A stretch of DNA of 64,000 nucleotides from Gemmatimonadaceae bacterium (GTDB taxonomy: Bacteria; Gemmatimonadota; Gemmatimonadetes; Gemmatimonadales; Gemmatimonadaceae). Below the pieces are notes generated by a model, which was not told where the DNA came from, did not search any database, and saw only the letters and a program-made list of their open reading frames with translations. Positions within the stretch are counted from its first letter, which is position 1. Each line of letters starts with the position of its first letter. The stretch covers positions 62,001 to 126,000 of the forward strand of contig DASYSS010000050.1 of assembly GCA_036003045.1 (NCBI GenBank), read 5' to 3'. A program made the position numbers and the translations under genes. Positions 59,905 through 64,000 of this stretch are shown one piece after another.

Positions 59905-60986
59905 GCCTGCACGACCAACGCGGTCACCATGCCGAACATCCCGTGGTCGGACTCGGCGTGGGGCAGAATGTGGCAATGAAAGGCCCATGTTCCCGGATTG
60001 TTGCAGTGGACGATCACGTCCCATCGCTCGCCCGGCGCGACGTTCAGCGTGTCGCATTTCCAGGGCGCTGGGACGGGCCAGCCGTCCTTGGCGATGACGG
60101 TCATGTGCATCCCGTGCAGATGCATGGGATGGATCATCATCCCCTCGTTCATGAAGCGGATGCGAACTCTTTGCCCGAGCTTCGCCACGATGGGCTGCGT
60201 CGCCGGGAAGCTCTTGCCGTTGAACGTGTATCCGTGTGCGCCGTCGTTGAGGATGAACACTTGATCGACCTCGGGCGTGTCGTCTTTCGTCTTCTCCTTC
60301 GGTTCAACGATGAACGCGCCGAGGAGACCGAGACCGACCTGCTTCGCCGAGTTGTGGTGCGAGTGGTACATGTGCGAGCCGTGATTCGGCACCACAAACT
60401 CGTAGGTGAACGACTCGCCGGGCTTCACCGGCGGCTGCGTGATGAACGGAACACCGTCCATCGCGTTGGGCAGCTCGAGGCCGTGGAAATGAATCGCGGT
60501 CGACTCGGGCAGCTGGTTATGCAGGATGACTTTCACCCGATCGCCCGACGTAACGCGTATCTGCGGTCCGGGCACCTGATCGTTGTACGCCCAGGCCTCG
60601 ACCATGTGACCGGGCTCGGTCTCCCACTGGATTTTTTTGGCGGTGATGTCGTAGACCTTCACGCCATTCTCGATGCGCGGCACCAGCAGTTGGTTGCCGA
60701 GACCGGCCGTCTTCGCGGGAAACGCCTTGATGCCTTTCTCGTGCATCGCGTCCATCGCCTGCGCGGCGGCGAGCTCCGAGGCGCCCTTCGACGTGTCGTT
60801 GGCACCCATCGTCCCGCCGGTTTGACCCGATGCCGCGGGAGCGGCCTGTGACGACGCGGCCTTCGCGGGTTCCTGCTTGCACGCCGTGGCGACACCGGCG
60901 ACGACCGCCGCGAGGCCGCCCTCCCGAAGGAATCGACGGCGGGACGTGCTGCGGTCGAACAGATCGACAAAGGGTCTATTGGGCAT
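59901..60986 (-). CDS. Tat-exported multicopper oxidase
   Basis: A 361-residue laccase-like enzyme. The Tat signal has RRRFLR (16-21), and VATAC (C36) looks like a lipobox, so it may be a Tat-lipoprotein. Residues about 37-90 are a flexible linker. All four copper motifs are present: IHFHG, HMYHSHH, HPMHLHG, and HCHILPHAESDHGMFGM with the type 1 Cys, His and Met. The trinuclear-centre motifs separate it from copper nitrite reductase. It likely oxidises copper(I) or phenols. It heads the kinase-regulator operon. Confidence 0.9.
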   Translation of the reverse strand: MPNRPFVDLFDRSTSRRRFLREGGLAAVVAGVATACKQEPAKAASSQAAPAASGQTGGTMGANDTSKGASELAAAQAMDAMHEKGIKAFPAKTAGLGNQLLVPRIENGVKVYDITAKKIQWETEPGHMVEAWAYNDQVPGPQIRVTSGDRVKVILHNQLPESTAIHFHGLELPNAMDGVPFITQPPVKPGESFTYEFVVPNHGSHMYHSHHNSAKQVGLGLLGAFIVEPKEKTKDDTPEVDQVFILNDGAHGYTFNGKSFPATQPIVAKLGQRVRIRFMNEGMMIHPMHLHGMHMTVIAKDGWPVPAPWKCDTLNVAPGERWDVIVHCNNPGTWAFHCHILPHAESDHGMFGMVTALVVQA

Positions 60987-61072
60987 TGGTCGGTTCAGGT
61001 CAGCTGTGTGTCGTACGCGAATCTCGTACAGCGAGCGCCGGCACTCTGTCGGGCAAGAAGTGAACTTTTGAA

Positions 61073-61083
61073 GGGGATTCCCC
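61073..61083. promoter_or_regulatory. GGGGATTCCCC palindrome upstream of the multicopper oxidase gene
   Basis: Identical to the site at 54431-54441 and 87 bases upstream of the oxidase ATG, between TTGAA and TACACG. It is a candidate target of the NarL-type regulator of the same operon. Confidence 0.45.
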
Positions 61084-61093
61084 TACACGCGCG

Positions 61094-61128
61094 GAGAGGG
61101 ACACACCTGTCCGGGCTGTGTCCCTCTC
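61094..61128. terminator. perfect 12-bp hairpin between YceI and the oxidase operon
   Basis: GAGAGGGACACA (61094-61105) and TGTGTCCCTCTC (61117-61128) pair perfectly around CCTGTCCGGGC. It lies 36 bases after the YceI stop on the minus strand. No U tract is visible on that strand, so it may be a terminator with an atypical tail or an attenuator. Confidence 0.55.
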
Positions 61129-61164
61129 TTACCGAGCGATGCCGCTGAACGACTGCCAGTGCGG

Positions 61165-61806
61165 CTATTTGTCGTTCACGACTTTGTCGTTGATCGCGGC
61201 CGCGATCGCCCGGGCACCCACAGTCAGCTCGAAGTTGACCTTGACCTCGTCTCCCGTCCGCAGCGTGCCGAACATCGCGGTCGGCGGCTTGATGCCGTAG
61301 TCCGTCATCTTGATCGGCACCATGCCGGTCGCTTTCACCGTGCCATCCGGCAGGCGTGTCGCGACGACGTCCATCGTCAGCTTGTTCTCCTTCCCCGCGA
61401 TGGCGAGCGTGCCGTTGGTCTTCAGCGTGAACTCGCCGGCCTCGCCGGGAGCGGCGTCGAACGTCGCGAGGATGTAGGTGATATCAGGTGTCTCGTTCGC
61501 CTTGAGCGCCTTGTACAGGTTGTCATCCATCCCGCCGTGCCCGCACTTGAGCGCCTTCACCGGGACCTTCACCTCGACCCGCTTGAGCGCCTTGGGCGTC
61601 GCGGTCGCCAGCTCGGCCACCGCGGCCGCGTCGAGCTCCAGAGCGGCGTCGAACTTGTCGGCCTTGCAGCTCCAGCCATGCAGGTTGGAGGTACCTTCGA
61701 TCCACAGCTTGCTGTCCGCGCCAACGGGCACGCGAGTCGTTTGAGCAACGCCGGTCGCGGCGAGAGCACCCAGGAGGGCGGCGGCGGCGATGTAGGATCT
61801 GGTCAT
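61165..61806 (-). CDS. YceI-family periplasmic lipid-binding protein
   Basis: A 213-residue protein with signal peptide MTRSYIAAAALLGALAATGVAQ. YceI fold features follow: KLWIEGTSNLHGWSC, VEVKVPVKALKCGHGGMDDNLYKALKANETPDI, a hydrophobic lipocalin-like barrel, and TNGTLAIAGKENKL. The family binds polyisoprenoids in the periplasm, often in copper or stress loci. ATG has GGAGAG just upstream. It is separated from the oxidase operon by a hairpin. Confidence 0.9.
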   Translation of the reverse strand: MTRSYIAAAALLGALAATGVAQTTRVPVGADSKLWIEGTSNLHGWSCKADKFDAALELDAAAVAELATATPKALKRVEVKVPVKALKCGHGGMDDNLYKALKANETPDITYILATFDAAPGEAGEFTLKTNGTLAIAGKENKLTMDVVATRLPDGTVKATGMVPIKMTDYGIKPPTAMFGTLRTGDEVKVNFELTVGARAIAAAINDKVVNDK

Positions 61807-62001
61807 GGTTCTCTCCGTATCAGCGGCGGCGGGGCGCTGCGTCGGTCGGCGTAAGTCCCGTCGTCGATCTGGACATGAAGATCGGGTCCCGGAGCCGGGC
61901 CATCCGTCGGGCGAAAGTGGAACCTGGGTGCGGAAACGTGGACTGGCCGTGTGGTGGAAACCCCGATGGTTCGACCGCTTCGTTGAGACGACGATGGAGC
62001 C

Positions 62002-62820
62002 ATGCGCAACCGGCGGATCGTGGGGGCGACGCTGATCGCCCTCGGTGCCGCGATCGCGAGCAACGCGGTGCTCGGCCCATTGGTGCTCGGCGTCATTCGC
62101 ATTCACGAATCGCCGGCAATGGAGACGCAACTGCTCGGCGGCGAACTGACGTCGTTGTTCATCGCGGCTCCGCTCGCGATCGCGGCCGGTATCGCCTGGT
62201 GGCGGGGCGATCGGCTCGCGCCGTTTCTCGCCGCCGGCCCCTCGGCCTATGCCCTCTACACGTACGTCCAATTCGTGCTCGTTCCGGACTACTCGCGATA
62301 CCCCGGCAACAACGAGAACTACTTCTTTCTGTATTTGAGTCTCGTGATCGCCGGCTGGACGATGTTGCTCGCCGCCTGCCGTGCCATCGCGGCGGGCGCG
62401 CCGCGCATCGACACGCGTCTCGCTCGGACGACGGGTGCCGCCATGCTCGCGGTCGGAAGCTCGTTCGCGCTCGCGTGGGTCGGTTCGATCGTTCGATTGT
62501 CGAATCCGCCGCTCCCGACGGAATATCTCGAGCATCCCACCGCGTTTTGGCTGATCCGGCTGATGGACCTCGGCTTCGTGATTCCGGCAAGCCTCACCAC
62601 CGGTTGGTTGCTCGTGCGCGGTGCGGAATCGGCCGGTCGCTGGGCCTACGGCTTCATCGGCATGCAGACGCTGCTCACCTGTGCGGTCGCGGGGATGGCG
62701 ATACGGATGGCGCTGCGCGACGATCCGGCGGTGACGACGCCACTCCTCGTCGTCTCGACGACGGGCGCCGGCGTGTTTCTCGTGCTGTACGTGCTCGCGC
62801 TTCGCAACGCAGCCGCCTGA
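62002..62820 (+). CDS. unrecognised integral membrane protein
   Basis: A 272-residue protein with about seven hydrophobic segments (about 8-30, 48-66, 72-93, 108-128, 148-165, 187-208, 240-265). Loops contain PDYSRYPGNNENYF and LPTEYLEHPTAFWLIRLMDLG. I could not assign a family. The plus-strand gene diverges from YceI and stands alone. Confidence 0.75.
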   Translation: MRNRRIVGATLIALGAAIASNAVLGPLVLGVIRIHESPAMETQLLGGELTSLFIAAPLAIAAGIAWWRGDRLAPFLAAGPSAYALYTYVQFVLVPDYSRYPGNNENYFFLYLSLVIAGWTMLLAACRAIAAGAPRIDTRLARTTGAAMLAVGSSFALAWVGSIVRLSNPPLPTEYLEHPTAFWLIRLMDLGFVIPASLTTGWLLVRGAESAGRWAYGFIGMQTLLTCAVAGMAIRMALRDDPAVTTPLLVVSTTGAGVFLVLYVLALRNAAA

Positions 62821-62853
62821 GAAACAAACCGACGCGCGCCCGGGGCCCAACAA

Positions 62854-63336
62854 TCACTCGACGACGAGATGCCCCTTCATGCCGAGCATCGCGTGCGGGT
62901 CGCATTGGAAGTAGTAGCTGCCGGCGGGCATTTTGACGGCGAGGTCGAGCGTCTGCCCGGGGAGCTGGAGCAAGTCGCTGGCCGACTGCGGATAGCTCGA
63001 GCGGCCGGCGTTGGAATCGGGAAGGAAGTGCACGTTGTGCACGCCCACCTTGAGCGTGTAGCGAATCACGTCGCCGGGTTTCGCGTGGACCTCAGCCGGC
63101 TTGAAGTAGTTGCCCACGGCGTCGGAATAGAGCTCCACGGTGACGACCTTTCCTCCCGGATCGGGCGTCAACGGCGACGTGCTGAATGCGACGGCCGACG
63201 GCGCGGCCTCCGCGGCGGTGGGAGCCTTCTCGGCGGCGGGCTTCTGCTCGCCGCCGCACGCGAGCGCGATCAGCGCGGTGGCGCATGCGAGCGCGTGTAG
63301 TCCGCGAGCGATTTGCGACGTGTGAACGGTTCTCAT
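62854..63336 (-). CDS. cupredoxin lipoprotein
   Basis: A 160-residue lipoprotein: lipobox ALIALAC (C27) and an Ala/Glu/Pro linker (28-48). The cupredoxin domain has VHNVHF, FQCDPHAML and a final MKG, giving His, Cys, His and Met ligands for a type 1 copper. It lies 36 bases after the NosY-like permease stop, in a C/A-rich spacer without a clear ribosome-binding site. It probably donates copper or electrons to the copper enzyme served by that transporter. Confidence 0.87.
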   Translation of the reverse strand: MRTVHTSQIARGLHALACATALIALACGGEQKPAAEKAPTAAEAAPSAVAFSTSPLTPDPGGKVVTVELYSDAVGNYFKPAEVHAKPGDVIRYTLKVGVHNVHFLPDSNAGRSSYPQSASDLLQLPGQTLDLAVKMPAGSYYFQCDPHAMLGMKGHLVVE

Positions 63337-63372
63337 GGTCGGTTGGTCGGTTGATTGAGATGATTGTTTGAT

Positions 63373-64000
63373 TTAGAAGTCCTTTCGCCTGAACCAGCGC
63401 CAGCCCAGAGCGACGGGTGCCGCGATCCAGACGAACAGCATGCCTGCGGCGAGGCATGCCCCGGTGTTGCCGGCGAAAACCCGCTCGAACACCGCCCCCG
63501 TGTAACCGAGCAGGGCGGACGCGTCGAGACGCATGAGCAGCAGCACGCGGCCGAGGTCCACCGGGTTCGCGAACATGAGCACGAGCAGCGGACGTTCGAT
63601 CGGATAGTCACCGAGGAGTGCGACGCCCGTGAGCACAATCCCGTCGTACGCGACCGCGACGAGCAACCACACGCCGAGCGCGACGCCGACGCCTCGCAGC
63701 CGGTCTTCGGTACGCAACGCGACGCAGAAGGCGATCGCCGTGAAGGCGCACGTCAATGCCGAGCCGACGACCAGCAACACGGCGAGCGCTGCGCGAACGG
63801 CGGGATCTCCTCCCCCGCGGAGGACGAACGGCATCGCGACGCCGATGACGAACCCCGCCGTCGCGGGAAGCGACAGCCCCGAATAGAGCCCCGCGTACAG
63901 GGACGAGCGGCGAATCGGCTGCGCCAGCAGCAGCTCGGTGAACTCGCGCGTCGTGTACACGTAGATCGTGGCGAGAACCAGCGTCGCGAGCGGGATGATC
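63373..64000 (-). CDS. NosY-like ABC-2 permease, 3' part
   Basis: About 208 residues are visible; the start is beyond the right edge. The reading frame continues through the window end (IIPLATLVLATIYVYTTREF). TREFTELLLAQPIRRSSLYAGLYSGL and six hydrophobic segments are typical of NosY-type copper-processing permeases, which act with the NosF ATPase and NosD in maturing nitrous-oxide reductase. The neighbouring cupredoxin supports a copper role. No nosZ is in the window. Confidence 0.75.
   Translation of the reverse strand, partial: IIPLATLVLATIYVYTTREFTELLLAQPIRRSSLYAGLYSGLSLPATAGFVIGVAMPFVLRGGGDPAVRAALAVLLVVGSALTCAFTAIAFCVALRTEDRLRGVGVALGVWLLVAVAYDGIVLTGVALLGDYPIERPLLVLMFANPVDLGRVLLLMRLDASALLGYTGAVFERVFAGNTGACLAAGMLFVWIAAPVALGWRWFRRKDF

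Noticed and set aside
59901-60986. Copper nitrite reductase (nirK)
   Set aside because: The protein has the HxH, HxH, HxxHxH and HCH pairs of a trinuclear-centre multicopper oxidase, which NirK lacks.

Overview
The window looks like the chromosome of a GC-rich, diderm bacterium, most likely a member of Gemmatimonadota. This is inferred from gene content and style, not from a 16S gene, which is absent. Supporting signs are a TonB-dependent receptor, many outer-membrane beta-barrels, Tat- and lipobox-bearing secreted proteins, ADOP-type permeases with PadR regulators, and pairs of M56 peptidase with BlaI. GTG/TTG starts and 1-4 nt ATGA/GTGA/TGATG gene overlaps are very common. No rRNA, tRNA, CRISPR array, insertion sequence or prophage was recognised.

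Layout. 1-8663 (minus) is a housekeeping block: tilS-hpt-ftsH, a terminator, then folP-cdaA-DUF2723 glycosyltransferase-yggS-divIVA (the last cut by the window edge). 8771-17212 (plus) holds a tiny membrane protein, a large secreted metallopeptidase/beta-propeller/beta-barrel protein, a TonB-dependent receptor, a glycerophosphodiesterase and a nitronate monooxygenase. 17515-21793 (plus) is an ECF sigma factor, its putative anti-sigma factor and three exported HEAT-repeat proteins in one tightly packed operon; it is the best candidate for an undescribed system here. 21785-27920 contains a CPBP protease, dut, an M56/BlaI pair and a divergent M1 aminopeptidase, with two BlaI-like palindromes between them.

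28065-32212 carries an osmoprotectant-type ABC importer overlapping a lytic transglycosylase gene, and a LysM protein. 32296-35319 is a PadR-ADOP permease unit behind a large palindrome. 35308-37556 is fumarylacetoacetase coupled to an unrecognised protein. 38953-45772 (minus) is a nearly complete trans-4-hydroxy-L-proline catabolic operon: GntR regulator, semialdehyde dehydrogenase, 2-epimerase, three-subunit D-hydroxyproline dehydrogenase and a DapA-family deaminase, followed by an alkyltransferase-like DNA-repair protein. A TauE-type permease diverges from it.

46927-52780 is a mixed set of envelope proteins (TPR protein, cupredoxin lipoprotein, propeller-like lipoprotein, SPFH protein) and small zinc-ribbon proteins. 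52900-60986 (minus) combines a porin-like protein, a UspA-UspA-DUF5335 fusion, a pyridoxamine-oxidase-like flavin protein, two histidine kinases, a NarL-type regulator and a Tat-exported multicopper oxidase. An 11-bp palindrome occurs upstream of both ends of this block. It resembles a redox or low-oxygen stress module. The right end holds a YceI protein, a cupredoxin and a NosY-like permease, suggesting a copper/nitrous-oxide-reductase locus that continues beyond the window.
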